64,000 nt of DNA from Linum tenue (Eukaryota; Streptophyta; Magnoliopsida; Malpighiales; Linaceae): contig CAMGYJ010000011.1 of NCBI GenBank assembly GCA_946122785.1, positions 56,284,449 through 56,348,448 of the forward strand, read 5' to 3'. Under the pieces are notes generated by a model. The model was not told where the DNA came from, made no database searches, and saw nothing but the letters and a program-made list of their open reading frames with translations. Positions 50,158 through 63,931 of the stretch are shown here, one piece after another (the stretch's first letter is position 1; every line of letters starts with the position of its first letter). Position numbers and translations under genes: made by a program.

Positions 50158-50349
50158 AGCCAACGCACACTTAGCTCACGCCTACAAACAAACTCCTCTC
50201 CCCCCTTCCTCTTCCTCCAGCACAAGAAACAAAAACCAGAGCCTCCATATATCATCACCTCTCCTCGTCACAAAACAGAGAGAACCCAAAAAAAAAACAG
50301 AGAGAAACAGAGCAGGAGATAAGAAGGAAGGAAGGAAGGAAGAAACGAA

Positions 50350-53223
50350 ATGGACAGTGAAGGGGCGGTGGTGGTATTATGGCTGATGCTGAAGCTGGCG
50401 GCGGCCTCGTTTCTGGCGGCGGTGTTCGTCCTCAAGATCGTGGTTCTCCTCTGGTGGAAGCCCAGGAGAATTGAGGACCATTTCTCGAAACAGGGCATCC
50501 GCGGCCCGCCGTATCGATTCTTCATCGGCAATGTCAAGGAGCTCGTCGAGATGATGCTCAAGGCTTCCTCTCAGCCCATGCCCACTTACTCCCACAACAT
50601 CCTGCCCCGCGTCCTCTCCTTCTACCACCAGTGGAAGAAAATCTATGGTGAGCTGTGTAGCTATTGTTGCTACCACCACTTCTGAATTCTGATTTCTTTG
50701 GTTTCTGGGTTTTGATTCTTGTTCCTGTTCCGCCAATGGGTTCCCGTCTGTTACATTAATTAATGAGTGTTTGGTGATAATGTATGGGGGACGGGTACAG
50801 AGAACAGCATTTTTGAGTGGGGGGAGTTTTTTTGCTGGGAAAAACAGAGTCATTAATGGCGGGGAGGTGGTGGTGTTCCTTCTGGGGGTTCTGTTATATG
50901 TTATGATGTGATGCTTTTAATTCCTTTTCTTTGTGATCTCATCCATCTCCAAAGTTTCTTACTTTCTTCCTTTTTCAAACCGCTTTCTTCCTTTCTTCCT
51001 TCTACCTCCCCCTTCCCCTGCAACTTTTCAGCCTTTTTTTTTCTTTCTTGCCAAGCTTTTTAGGTTTGGTGGGTTTTGCTGGGTTTTAATTTTCACCACC
51101 ATCTTCCCAACATCTATCATGGAATTTGTCCTTTTGTTTTCATGAAAAACAGAGCGAGAGAGAGGGATAGGGCGAGAAAGGAGTCTCCTTTCAATGGTTT
51201 TTGGGGTTCCCGGTTCTGATAATGACAATGAATGAAGTTCTAAGCTTCCAGTTGTCTTTTTGCAATTCCTCTCTTTGCTTCTTCCATTTGTGTGCCCCGC
51301 CACCACGCCAGTCCTCCTCCTCCTCCTCTCTGAATTTAATGGCTCTGCCTCTGCCTCTGCCTCTGCTGCTCACTGTCTCTGTTTTTTCACTTTCACCACT
51401 TCCTTCCTCTTTTTGCTAACTTCCCACTTACTACTTGAGGATTTCCCATTTCCCCCCACAATTTCCGTCCCGGTGCAAACGGGAAGAGCTTATCACACTC
51501 TGTTTTTTTTTTTCATTTTCATTATTGATTGTTTTGCAGGCTCGACATTTCTGGTTTGGTTCGGACCCACGGCCCGGCTGACCGTATCGGACCCGGACCT
51601 GATCCGCGAGATCTTCTCCTCCAAGGCCGAGTTCTACGAGAAGGTGGAAGCCCACCCGCTGGTCAAGCAGCTCGAAGGCGACGGCCTCCTCAGCCTCAAG
51701 GGCGAGAAATGGGCTCACCACCGCAAAATCATCACCCCGACTTTCCACATGGACAATCTCAAGGTCAGAGCTTTCTTCCATTACTCACCAATCAGTTCGC
51801 TTCCCTTCCATCATCTGTAACTAAAAAAAAAAATTTGGGTCTTTCTTGTTTGATTCAGTTGTTGCTGCCGGTGGTGGCGGAGAGCGTGACCGGAATGCTG
51901 GACAAGTGGACCCAGGCAATGTCCAATTCCGGCGAGGTCGAGGTCGAAGTCTCCGAGTGGTTTCAAAACCTGACGGAGGACGTCATCACTCGAACCGCCT
52001 TCGGAATTAGTTACGACGACGGCAAGGCCATCTTCCAGCTTCAGGGCCAGCAGATGCTCCTCGCCGCCGAATCTTTCCAGAAAGTTTTCATCCCCGGCTA
52101 CCGGTAAAAAAAAAAATCCCCTGAATTGAGGCGGATTTTTTTTTTTTTCAATTTCGAAATGGAAAACTCACTTTTCTTCTTTTTTAGGTTTTTCCCGACG
52201 AGGAGGAATGTGAATTCGTGGAAATTCGACAAGGAAGTGAGGAAATCGCTGACGAAGCTGATCGACGTGCGGCGGGAGAGCTCTTCCTCTGCAACGGCGG
52301 CGTCTCCGGCGCCGGCGAAGGACTTGCTGGGCCTGATGATTGAAGCGTCGAAGTCCCGGCCGAACGACGTGACGCCAAACGACATCGTAGAGGAGTGCAA
52401 AAGCTTCTTCTTCGCCGGCAAACATACCACATCCAATCTGCTGACGTGGACAACCGTCCTTCTCGCTATGCATCCACGCTGGCAGGCGCTGGCACGTGAC
52501 GAGCTCCTCCGGGTGTGCGGGTCACGTGACATTCCCTCCAAAGATGACCTCATCAAACTCAAAACGGTAACTACTTAATTTACTTTACCCCCATCAATTT
52601 TTTTACTGCTTAATCCTCTCTCCGTTCGGGTTTTTAACGATGTGGAACGGGTGAACCACATTTTTTTTTTGTTCTAACGATACTTTGTGACCGACTTTTT
52701 CGATATAATCTCTGGTGTGCAGCTGAGCATGATACTGAACGAGTCGTTGCGGCTGTACCCGCCGACGATCGCGACGATCCGGCGGACGAGGGCCGACGTC
52801 GAGCTGGGAGGTTACAAGGTGCCACGTGGGACCGAGCTGCTGATCCCGATCCTGGCCATGCACCACGACCAGGCGGTGTGGGGCAACGACGTGAACGAGT
52901 TCAACCCGGGCCGGTTCGCGGACGGGGTGGCCCGGGCCGCCAAGCATCCGGCGGCCTTCATTCCGTTTGGGCTCGGGGCCCGCAGCTGCGTGGGCCAGAA
53001 CCTGGCCATCATGCAGGCCAAGCTGACGCTGGCGATGTTAATCCGACGGTTCAGATTCAAGCTGGCGCCGACGTACAAGCACGCGCCGACGGTGCTGATG
53101 CTGCTCTACCCACAGTACGGCGCCCCCGTGATCTTTGAGAAACTGGCCCCGTCGTCATCGGAATCGTTGCCGTCATCGGAATCGGAATTGGTATCCAGCG
53201 GTCGTCATACTGTGTCGATGTGA
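50350..53223 (+). CDS. CYP734A: Cytochrome P450 CYP734A (BAS1-like brassinosteroid C-26 hydroxylase), 548 aa
   Basis: Five coding exons: 50350-50647, 51540-51763, 51859-52103, 52188-52566, 52723-53223; all GT-AG, 1647 nt. An N-terminal membrane anchor (VVLWLMLKLAAASFLAAVFVL) precedes WWKPRRIEDHFSKQGIRGPPY. P450 landmarks: I-helix AGKHTT (332-337), K-helix ESLR (389-392), FNPGRF, and heme loop FGLGARSCVG with the axial Cys at 471. Blocks such as SHNILPRVLSFYH, EAHPLVKQLEGDGLLSLKGEKWAHHRKI, FIPGYRFFPTRRN and HAPTVLMLLYPQYGAP are diagnostic for CYP734A of the CYP72 clan. Arabidopsis CYP734A1/BAS1 inactivates castasterone and brassinolide by C-26 hydroxylation at the ER. The protein ends with a Ser-rich tail longer than BAS1's. 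Position 335 is His where I recall Gln in BAS1. Intron 1 is 892 nt; the gene is isolated, with about 21 kb of gene-poor DNA before it. Confidence 0.95.
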
Positions 53224-53647
53224 AAAAGAAAAAAAAAGCAAAAGGATGGAAAATTACAAAATGATACCCCAAGTAATATGGTATACATTTGCTAACCCCT
53301 ACTGTTAAAAAAAAGTGAAAAAATGGGAGGCTATGGGTTTTTCTTTTTTGGGGTTTCTTGGGGCTTTTTATTATTATTTGGGTTTTGAGGGTGAAACCCT
53401 GATTTAGGAATTGGGATGAAGGATGGCCATGGTTTCCATACCATAGGAGGGAGAGTGTTTGCCTTGGTTGTAATTTTATTTTATTCTTTTTGGTTAATTT
53501 TTTGGGTTTAGGGTTTAGGATCATTTTAGGGGTAATTAGCTAACAAGTAGGGTAGGAAAGATCCTTATGTTCAATCTCTCTATCTTAATTTCTCATGTGT
53601 ATGTAATGTGTATATGTTCAAGAATCCCGACACAGTTTTTTGTTCTA

Positions 53648-53705
53648 GCATAGTATCACAACTAGTGATCCGGAGTTGTCTATTGTTCAAATCCTAATAA
53701 TATCG
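53648..53705. repeat. Second retroelement primer-binding-like remnant
   Basis: TAGCATAGTATCACAAC..., then TCTATTGTTCAAATCCTAAT, is laid out like the stretch at 35579-35640 and like a decayed TGGTATCAGAGC site. Confidence 0.3.
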
Positions 53706-55378
53706 GTATTACTAAAAGGGTTTAAGCACAAGGCACCCCCCGAACTTATACAAATTCGTATCAATTTGTTCTGGCCTCGATCAACCTCTTCTGCCCTGAA
53801 CACCATCACCGTCGTATATTCTCGTGGATCACATCACTAACAACTTTGTAATCAATTAAGCTCGGTACGTGGCCTAGAGCTTAGTAACTAGGAAGAGCTA
53901 AGAAGCTAGCATAGGATGTTCTTGGGAAACAGAACGTTATAGTGGAAGTTTCCTTCCCGGTTTCAAGGTGAAGGAAAGTAGTTTAAGCGGCCCTTCATCC
54001 AAGAAGTTAAGTTTTATTACAGAAATAAAATAATGGGGTTCTAAACTAAATTATAACTAATTGGCATATATAACACATCAGTCACCCTTACTTATTTGGT
54101 CTAATTTATATTCAGTTTGTCAAAGCACGTCGAATAGTATCGACAAGTGGTTAAAGTTGTTGTATCAGCACTTGTTGCACCCACATTTGCTGAAAGCTAG
54201 ATCGGCCAGACGGTTCAAGTCAACTGGACATGAAGGGGTGGCTTCCATTTGTGATCTGGGTTCGAGAAGTGGTTCACTCAAGTGGATGTGCACCGGGGTG
54301 AATGTGGCTTCTAATACTGTGGCAAACTTACTTGGGCATATTGACTCAATCGGTATGTTAGCTCAGTCATTATCTCATTCTCACCAAATTTTCAATATAG
54401 TGACTATGTTGTTACATACCTATTATCTCAATGACCATCTAGCCACTAACCCTAGACACAATCAAAGTATTCCTAGCTCCAAGGTTTTGAAGAGTGGCAA
54501 ACTAATCAAAAGGGATAGTTGCACCATCCAAGAAAGAAAGGGGCATGAAATGTTCTTTCAAAGCAAACAATAAATGGTGTAAGTGGTGGCTGTAATCCAA
54601 CATGCAAAATGGAAACCTTCTTCTTTTAAAATACACCCATCAAATGGTGCTTTTTTATGGGATTTTGTTTGAGTTGTACTTTAGAATGGTTAAATCATTT
54701 TTTGAAGGCACTAGCTTTATGGCCTTTTCCTTTTTGTAATTTGGCCTTTTGGGATCTTCTCATTGCCCTTGGAAGGGGGCAGGGCCTCTAATCTTAGGGC
54801 AATATTAATGGTCCCCAAAGAGATGCATGTGGTAAAGGGGGGAGATCAGGAAGAGTGAAAGATCTCACTATGCTCTCCCTTGCTCTCTCCACTACTTGCA
54901 TTTGTGTTTTGTCCCATTTATTAATGTTGTTTTGGCAACCTTTGTTTATGGGTTGAAGAGGAATCTAAGCATGTCATGGAAGCATGTGATCACATTTCAT
55001 AATTAGTTTACCCCTCATATAATAAGCTCAATATTAAAATGCTTTCCAACATATACTAACACATTCCAAGTAAACATTCTCCTCCTAAGAAAATGTTTGT
55101 TAAATCAATGAGGTTAGTTCATATTTAATTAAATTTGTCCAACTTCATATAATTTACTTCTGATTATCGAGTGTCGTGCAATCTTATTCGTTCAACACAT
55201 CATTCGTCTAATTGAGTGAAGCTATCAGGAGGAATTCACAAATAAATATCATATCATTACTGTTATGCAACGCTAAAAGGAAGAGTGTCCTCGCACCTCG
55301 CTGGCTTTGGAGTTCACTCATATTCAAGATATCATATAGTTAGATCAACAACTAACATTTTTTGCAATCACCAAAAGG

Positions 55379-55444
55379 TAGCTCAAGTAGTAAGACATGT
55401 GGTATGCTCTCGGGACTGTTCGATTCTCAACCCCCCCCCCCCCC
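55379..55444 (+). repeat. tRNA-derived (SINE-like) head with C14 run
   Basis: TAGCTCAAGTAGT (A-box-like) and GTTCGATTC (B-box-like, 55418-55426) are spaced as in Pol III promoters of plant SINEs; a C14 run follows at 55431-55444. There is no complete tRNA fold and no clear 3' end. Confidence 0.4.
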
Positions 55445-58400
55445 TCCAGGAAAAACTCCTTATCGACAACTGGCATGGGTTATGGATATAAGCCCGAATC
55501 ACTTGATTCCCTGAATTCGTCGGGTATTCAACGAAGCCCAATATAGCCTCGGGTGTATGATATCCCTCCTCGTTAAAAAATATTTGTTATTAATTGTGAT
55601 TTTATATCATAAATCAAGTCATTCCATGTGTCAAAGTCGACACTCCTTCCATCTTCACACATGATTCACTTTAATTGGTAAAAATATCCAAATCTTCCCA
55701 AATTTAGGGGGGAAGGGTGTTTTCATTATTCTAAACATGATTAACTAGTGTTGGTGCTAGGGATGATGGGTGATCCTTTGGGGAATATTGATTATCTAAA
55801 TAAAGCCATTGTCTTTTTTGGTTAATGAAATATTGTGTGCTTTTGATTTGCATGAGAAGATCAAAAGGGACCTATCTAGGCCCCATATCAATATTTAGTG
55901 TTGTCTTCAACGTAGTCATGATCTTTTGATATGACCCTTTTCTTTTTTTTTTGGCCCCTTTTTAATGTGGGTGTTTAAGGGGTAATTAAAGGTCCTAATC
56001 TTAACCTTTAATTATCAGACAGACATTAGAGGATGGATGGATTGTTAATTAAAAGGGTGACTTTGATTTGATTATTTTTGTGGTTTTTTCCCCTAGTATT
56101 GAGCATGCCTTAATAGTTATATCCCCACCTCTCACCAGGTATGCCAAAAATAATATTTCTTTGGCTTCATTCCATTGCTACAGTCTTATGCTAACCTAAA
56201 CTCCACTTAGAGATGGAGAAGGATCTACTTGCCAATCTCCAATACATTTCATGGCATCAATCAAGAATCATTTCGAAAATGTACAACAGATGTTTGGTTC
56301 GGTCTTGTTAAAGCGTGCTATGCAAAAAATAATGTTCTTTCATATATAGTGTCACATTGAACTGATGTTTTCATTTGTGGCATCGGATCTCAATTGACAT
56401 GGTCTGTCATAAGTTAAAAGACGATAAGTGTACCGGAATGAAAAGAGAAGACACCACCGTGAATCCTCCCATATATCGATGATTCTCATTGAAAATTTGA
56501 TATTAATGTTACGATATTGATACAAAAATTTTCTGAAAATTATATAACAGATGTTTTGTTAGCTTTATTAAAAGCATGCTATTAAAATAAAACAGTATTC
56601 TTCCATAGCGTCACACCGAACTGATTGTTTCCTTCGTAGCCTCACGCCCTTAGATGGTTCGCCATGAATTGTAAACGATGAAATCTCGATGACTTTCATT
56701 GACAAATTAATATAAATTACTTGTAAATGTAGGGTTCAATGAGAATCTTCTTATTAATGGTCTTACGAGAGATACCACCATTAATATAATTTCTTTTTTC
56801 CCTCCATGGTTGAGTGGGATTTCATACTACAGAATGATACTTTCGATTCTATAATTCAACAAGCTTCTTCATAATAAAACATTATGGTTAGAATGATAAT
56901 AATTAATAATGTTTCAATAATACAACCATGTCATTGAATTCCATATTTTATTTTTTACACATTAATGTATTGTATGTTATATAGCTGTATAGCCATTGAG
57001 CTAGCTGGCTGCTACATATGATCTCTCTATATATGTATTTACAACATATAATATTTTTATTTACAATAATACTATATATTATTCATTAGCCCCCTTGATC
57101 AATGCTGCCATTGTCTGGTCACTTCTAGACAAATATAGAGATCTCACTTTCTTCTCCATGATTGGTCATTTTTCTAGTTAGCTCCTACAATCGAATTAAT
57201 TTTGCATCACCATGCATGATGTAATCGCGTATACTGTAAATTCTGATATTTCGACAAAGAATTCTTATTCAAGATCAGAAACAAATTAGCTCCTATAACT
57301 TTAGTTGTTGAGAAATAAAGAAAATTAAATCATGTACTATTAGTTCTTTAATCGTTACAAATCGTTTTCAAGATTTTATATAGTTCTTTTTGTGACGATT
57401 GAAAAGTTCCCGTCAAAAAGGTGAGTAGAATTATTGGTGGTGGAATTCAGTAACGTGAGAGCAGAGTAAACAACTATGTATAAAGCGAATACGAACAAAA
57501 TATGATCGATCACAAAATGAAAAAGGAAGTGATTTCGACTCTGTACTATGTAATTAATTTTGTTTGGTATATGAATTCTAAAGGCATGAAGGAGGAGAAA
57601 GATACAAAGCCATGGTCCAAGATCGGGACCAATAATAATTGATAGCAACTAATTTGATGATCGATCACACCTCTTCAAGAAAATTTATTTTTACTCACTC
57701 TGCCCTTGAAATCGATCCAAGACAAAAGAAGATCCAACAAGAACAAATGAACAAAAAGGCCAAGACAACCAAAGACAACTTTCGATACTTCAACAAACCT
57801 TTTGTCTTGCCTCTTTAATTCTCTTGTCTTCCCCTTGTCTCTCTCTTTTCCTTTCCTTCCCCACTCCTTATTTTTGACATTTTTCTACCTTGTAAGAATG
57901 CTAATGGATACTTTTTATCTTATCTTCTCAAACTCCTTAACCAAGGGAATTGTCTTCCCAAACCATGGCAATGGCTAGGCCTTCCCAATGCACTTACCAA
58001 TCACCAATGCCATGATTCCCCACATATTGTTGAACGACCTCGACGAGAGATTGGGTTGTCGTTACTACTGAAGGAGTTATCGACGAGTCTACATCAATTT
58101 ACTTTCACCGCTATACTAGAGCATGCTCGGTGATGTCGTGAGAGGTTCGTATGACGGATTCGGGCGACAAAAGCTGTCATTAGAACTAGCTAGGTTGTGG
58201 GTTGTCTTCCCGCTCTTCCGGGTCACGAGTTTCCGGGAGAGAATTCTCTTAGTACAAATTACCAACAAGATTGTTTGTGATAATACATCTCTTGCTTCTA
58301 AACTGTCTCACTCATTAGGTAATTTCCATGATATCAATACTAATGCACTTAAAAACCCTCCAAACATATTTCATGGATTTGGACATGTTGATGAGTACAC

Positions 58401-59037
58401 GTAATATACTTTAGTAAGTGTGCCTAAGGGAGAAGTCCCTGCCAAACTCTTCTTGTTTACCTATTAATTATGTAGTTAGGATGATGATCTCGAATGTTTA
58501 TTTGTAGTATTTATGTACCTCGGTTGCTGAGATGTTGGGGCTTTGCTTTTCTTGGAAACAAAGAACACATTGAGGTTAACTACACAATGGGGAAAGGACA
58601 AAAGAATGAACCAAAATCCCTCCTTACACACCTTACTCTATATGCATAGTGATTACCAAACATATATAAAGAATTAGTGATGAAGATGGTGGAATATGCC
58701 CAAAGGTAACAACAAAGAATCATTTCTATGATCATCCAATCCAATGTGGGCTTGAAGAAATCAAGTGAAGGCCAGAAAGTAATCGCAGATGGACAAAATG
58801 TAAGATCGCGGGATAAATTGATTTGTCTGTCATGTGATGTAAACAATTTTGAAATACTTTGAAACCGAAACAAAGGTGTGGATGGAATCAAGCCAAATCA
58901 TTGTGGTGGTTATCAACTTCATCAACATCATAATCATCCACATACCCAAAAGAAAGAATAATTTTGATGACAAGTACCATATTAGAGGTCAAACTTCCAA
59001 CTAATGAAAAGGGTAACATTTTCCAAGCCAAGAAAGC

Positions 59038-59041
<4 letters not shown>

Positions 59042-59088
<47 letters not shown>
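59042..59088. repeat. (CT)n microsatellite, about 23 units
   Basis: Uninterrupted CT dinucleotide tract on the plus strand, next to no recognised gene. Confidence 0.95.
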
Positions 59089-59091
<3 letters not shown>

Positions 59092-62000
59092 GTCATTCTC
59101 TTTCCCTTTGATTAATGGGAGAAAGCATCATCACATGGGAGAGTTGCAATCACAAAGGGAGAGATGTAGAAAGATGGAAACGCAAATGAGACAAATGGGC
59201 AGAGGATTTGGTAGGGACTTCTTTGTTTAATGCCTTAACCAACACAAACACCACATTCTCATCCCACTCAGTCAGTCAGATTGTGTTTCATACGGTCTGT
59301 TATTGTAATTATTAATCTGGGTAGACAGGTTACATAGAGAAGTGTACATGTTGCAGAAGCTTTTGTCTGATCAAGCTTCATGTATTCTCTGTACATGTTC
59401 TGCTTCCTCAGTAACGTTTTCATGGGACTTTTAAAAGGTGGAGGAGGAATGACACCTTGCAAACACACTTGCTGCTGCTGCTGCTGATCTCTCTGCGACA
59501 TTGCCACCCTGTTCCCATTCTTGATTCTGTCAACTCCCCCCTTTTCTTTAATTGATGTTCACTTGGTTGGTACGATCTCAAATGATTTGTTTTACGACGC
59601 AAAGCAGTAACACATAACGTCGGCTACTAATACGGTCTGGAGTATCATATAAGATAGTCAGTAACCACGTTCGGAGTATTGTTCATACAATGAGAACAAT
59701 TATCATCAACAAGGCTGGCTTTCGGTGTAGACATGTTGGAATCAAGAGATGAAAAGCTCTCATTGACGCCTACTCGAGAAGGTGCTGCGAATTACTGGAA
59801 CATGAGCAAACGTTAGGTTTAACAAGCATCATATTGCTCTCAATAACTCGAATTAGCATTCTCTCCGCGAGGTTGTGTTGATCCAAGTGGGGGTTGTTCC
59901 TTCACACAATATGCCAAAAACAAATATGTAAGTCAGTCTTCCACGTCTGGTTCTTTGCCTCTCTTTGTTTATTTACTTCTTGTTCTCAATTAGGGGAGAA
60001 AAAGGAGAAGATTTACACGAAAAGGGCAGACAGAAGCAGAACCCAGCCAGAGAGAACGTGGGAAGAAAGGGAAAAGATGTATATACTTTTGGGTCCAAAG
60101 GTTAATGGCCTTTTGTTGTCTTATTGGGTAGAAACTAAGAAAAGAAAGGGAGTTTAGTAATGGGTTTGGCAGATAAAATCAGATTTCCTGTCCATTGGAC
60201 GAAAAGACTATAGCTTGATATTCTTTGCCTGCACGCCAAGTAAGTAGTAACTTAAGAGGAATGTTACACATTGGAGAGGTAGGGATTCATTCCTTTACTA
60301 AAGGCTGAAGATGTCAGGACAAAAAGATTACAGGTAAACTGGAGGCAAGAAGAACATAAACAATTCAAATCCATCCTTCCTTTCACTGTGATGATCAGTA
60401 CACAGGCTGAAACCAGGCCTAACATGCTGATAACTTAAGGGTATCATATTTCAGGGCCAAGCCCACAGTATTAGGAACGGATATGGGTCTGCAGAATTCT
60501 GAGATCCGACCCAATGGGCTTCAAGTCACCTAGGCCTATATCTTCAATGGCTGCCTTTCAAGTTTCACCCTTGCTAAGGTTCTGGTGGTGGTAGATTGCT
60601 GCAGACTAGTAGTAAACACAACGACTCTCAGCTATTCATCTTCCAGCATCTCAGTATCCAAGGGTCAGAACGAGCTCCGATCATCTTCCTACTGGTCTCT
60701 GATGCCTGCATACAGCTTGCTTGGAGGGAATTTCTCCCTCCACAAGCTTTGTGATGTTCCGAGTTACACGATGACAGGGAAGATGTGATGGCGAGAACAG
60801 AGAGACGAGTTGAGTTTCGCTTGTAACTGTTGTCCTCTCATGTCTGTGCCTAAAGTAAACCTCCTTCATGCCATATCTGCCTTAAGTTGGACGGATAGGA
60901 CCGCCAGTAGAACAAATGTGTGACGGGGACTTGTATATCCCAGACCAAGGTTTCCAGCATCTGCCTCTTGAGTGTCAAACTCGACAATGTGACATCGTCG
61001 GGGGATCATGGCACCCTAATGTCGCTGGAGGCCTTAGCATGTGCTTTATTCGTATGGTTCCAGCCTTCTTCAGTTCTTCTGACCAGAGCTGGACAAGGTC
61101 TTGATCCACACACGATCTGATCAGTCATCTACAAGCACGACACAATGTGACAATGTGAACGTCTGATACAAACTGACCTGAAATGGAGAGAGAGATTTAC
61201 AATGGTGGAACATCAATCAGCAGCATATACCAGGATTCCAAAGATCATACCTGAATTTTGCAGAAATACCTGAACACAGTAAATGCTAACATAGCTGTGA
61301 TTATTCATCAAAAAACATAGCTGTGATATGATCAGCGGTTGATTTCTCATGCCTCTAGTCATATACATCCTGCCAATTAACTGAAATGTGTAAAGAAAGG
61401 TGCCGGAAAATTTCCTGGGCAGCTGAAACATACCATCCACAGCTAACAGATTTCAATCTCTCCAATCTTGTACATCAAGATTCAATTCCGTTCTTAATGG
61501 TAACTCTGATACAGAATAAAATCAAGATGCTGGTCCATACTCCATTGTTGACAGCATGCATTGTGCAAAAAAAAGCGATGCAGGATATAAAATGAGCAGA
61601 AAACATCAGAAATTATGTTAAAAAGGAAGGCATAAACAATTTAAATCAGGGAAACCTGATACATTATATCTCACAAGTGAGATCATCAAGCAGCAACCAG
61701 ATAGCCAGGGCTGCTGTTTCAGTAGATCCCAATATCTGTGATCCATATATTTGCCTGGAGCCATAGGCCAACAAAGAAGTAAGCAGCCTGATAATATCAT
61801 GTTCTACGGATGGACAATTATGCAGACCAAGAGAAGGCAGCAAACCCCAAAATCATCCTTGAACACTTTTGAATTGAGGTGTACAAGCCTCCTACTTTGG
61901 CCCTGGAAAATACATCATAACGAATCAATAGTATCCTGTAAGCAAAATTTCTCCACTGCAATTGGTACAGATAACACCAAGATAAAACAGTCCACATTGT

Positions 62001-62382
62001 TTCATACACAGAACCCAAACCATAATCAGCTCCCATATGATTTAACAGCTAAGCATGTACTCCCATGAACTCAAAGCATGTACCATAAGTTGTTTCTCAA
62101 AGGCCATACAGAATCAAATGCCCCCATACAGAATAAAATGCCAACTTTAAGGAAATAAAGTAACAGGAATAGGCAAAGATGAGTAGAAGTATATTCATTA
62201 CTCAGGAGGTTTTTCTGGTACATTCACTTTAACTCAACGGCTATACGATTTAAAACTAACGGCAATGAGGACAAAATGTTAAACCTGCTTCTTACAATGG
62301 AGCATCCAAGTAACGTTTGCAAAGAACCTACAGCTACAGGAAATGAATTTGACAAGAGAAAGAATCCAGTTTTTTTGGCTTG

Positions 62383-63931
62383 TCATCTAGAAGGAATGGT
62401 ACTATCAGCAGAAATTAAATTTCTGACCTCCATCAAATGTTCATCATTTGATATATGGAGGGAAAGGCGAAGATTTGTCACCAATGCTTCCTGTTCCCAA
62501 CTCAATGGGCCCGAAGCGTGCAATGCCTCTATCGTGCAACGATAGGCATACAACTCTAACCTATGGATTTCACCAGTCAACTGCTCTTGTGTTGGAAGGG
62601 GGATGTTTGCCTCCTGATCTTCGCGGGGACAGAATGATTCTGCATCACTAGAATTGCAATCAGCATCTTCAATATGGCCTGCACGAAGACGGAATCTATT
62701 GGAATAGTTGTCATCAATGCTACAACTACCAACTGAGCATGCAACACTATCAGCATCACTAGATTCTAGGTCTGTTGCATATGAACATCCAACAGCTCCA
62801 CCAAGCTGCCTCCTCTCAACATCCACTTCGGAAAACCCAGCTTGGCTGGGGAAACCAATGGCTAATACCTCTTCACACAGCGAAGATTTATTAGCAGCAA
62901 CCAGTCGGTTCGGCCTGCCCCCTCTCTCAACAGCTCTATATTTTCTTGGAGTCCAGTAATATGCTTCAGCTTGCGAATCACCATAAGCACCTCGTTTCAC
63001 ATTTTTGCAAACAGTCATGTTGGGTTTCTGGAGATTTCCCTTATTCGCTCCCGGCATAACTGCATTTTCCCTCACCACAATTTTCCTCGAGTGCACCAAT
63101 TGAACGTTAGAAGCATTTTTCTCATTTGCTTTCTTCTTCAGGGATAACTTCCCCTGGGGTTTCCTATCTTTGCAGCTCCCATTTCCCTGGACACAAAAAA
63201 AGCAGAGTGGATAAGGACTTGCACAATAACAGATGCTGGAAACAAGCTCCATGAGATTCTTAAACTTTAACTATAGCTTTCTAGTAATGAATCCCATAGT
63301 TCAGGTAGAACCTAAAGTATACATCTTTAGTTCATAAAACATGAGATTTAGCCAATTGGTGAAAAAGAAAACCGACGAAATCATCAAAGCTAAAGTTCAT
63401 TTGAAATACGTAGGCGCTGGCCAATTTAGGAAATCAAGGCTTAGTTACATGAACAGCCAAAATGAAACAAATGCAATATGCAAGACAATGAAGGTATAAA
63501 GCTGCAGCTAAATCAGAACAGAAATAAGATTGACTACGAGGGAGTACCTTTCCAATCACAACCCACTTGTCACCTTGCCAAGATTGCCTAGCTCGAATGC
63601 AAAAGTTGCTGACTTTGAACTCAGCGGATGATCCCAACACCCTCACCAAGTAATTATCGCCAAATGCCTTTGTGATCGTGGCGATTTTCCAGGAGCAGTC
63701 ATCAAACACCTCCACTACATCGCCCGGAACCCAAGCATCGGAAACTTCAAATGCAGGTGGGCATGGCCTGATAGCATTTCTCGATACCCTCTTCAATTCA
63801 GCATCCCCATCATACCTCACAGAGTAGTTGTGCCCATTCCCACACACAATCTCGGCACAACGCCACCAGCCTGAAGGCGAATCTCGTTTCTCCAGCACCT
63901 CCACTTTGCTTCCGCTCTTGAATCGCATCAT
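62383..63931 (-). CDS. Agenet/Tudor-like plus ENT (EMSY N-terminal) domain protein, 395 aa
   Basis: Two coding exons, 63931-63548 and 63186-62383, GT-AG, phase 0, 1188 nt. Residues 1-128 form two Agenet (plant Tudor-like) modules: MRFKSGSKVEVLEKRD, GWWRCAEIV, YSVRYDG, then AWVPGDVVEVFDDCSWKIATIT, YLVRVLG, IRARQSW. The middle is a basic, low-complexity linker. The end (about 325-390) is an ENT domain: EIHRLELYAYRCTIEAL, SWEQEALVTNLRLSL, SNDEHLMEVRNLI. Tudor-like modules read methylated histone or arginine marks, and plant EMSY-like proteins link such marks to immunity and flowering. The order Agenet then ENT matches proteins annotated as plant Tudor-like RNA-binding proteins rather than EML1-4, where ENT comes first. 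The start is the first of two adjacent Met codons; an upstream 5' exon outside the window is possible. Confidence 0.87.

Larger units (their letters stand above)
40609..50349. other. Gene-poor AT-rich region up to the P450 gene
   Basis: No protein gene is supported. I see a short (CAGC)n tract near 41112-41135, a retroelement-like fragment at 42885-43260 (tandem AATAAGGA.AA.CTATCCT blocks), a T-run near 44105, and the inverted multi-copy element at 48065-48640. From about 49.95 kb the sequence becomes C/T-rich and is the promoter and leader of CYP734A. Confidence 0.5.
53224..62382. other. Long stretch without a recognisable gene
   Basis: Seen here: a retroelement scrap at 53648-53705, a tRNA-type promoter-box repeat with a C14 run at 55379-55444, a (CT)n microsatellite at 59042-59088, and AT-rich DNA. 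The 170-codon ORF at 54061-54573 is unsupported. From about 60.3 kb the composition is less AT-rich; 61.1-62.4 kb probably includes the 3' UTR of the ENT/Agenet gene. Confidence 0.5.

Noticed and set aside
54061..54573. 170-codon plus-strand ORF between CYP734A and the right edge
   Set aside because: No domain, no composition shift relative to flanks and no splice partners; long for chance but unsupported.
59268..59507. 79-codon minus-strand ORF with a Gln run (QQQQQQ)
   Set aside because: The Gln run is a GCT microsatellite; there is no upstream exon, promoter or family match that I can support.
60681..61135. Several 60-70-codon ORFs on both strands, and a minus-strand run reading LVQLWSEELKKAG
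   Set aside because: The run looked coding-like but could not be extended by convincing splice sites or tied to a family; probably chance or untranslated sequence.
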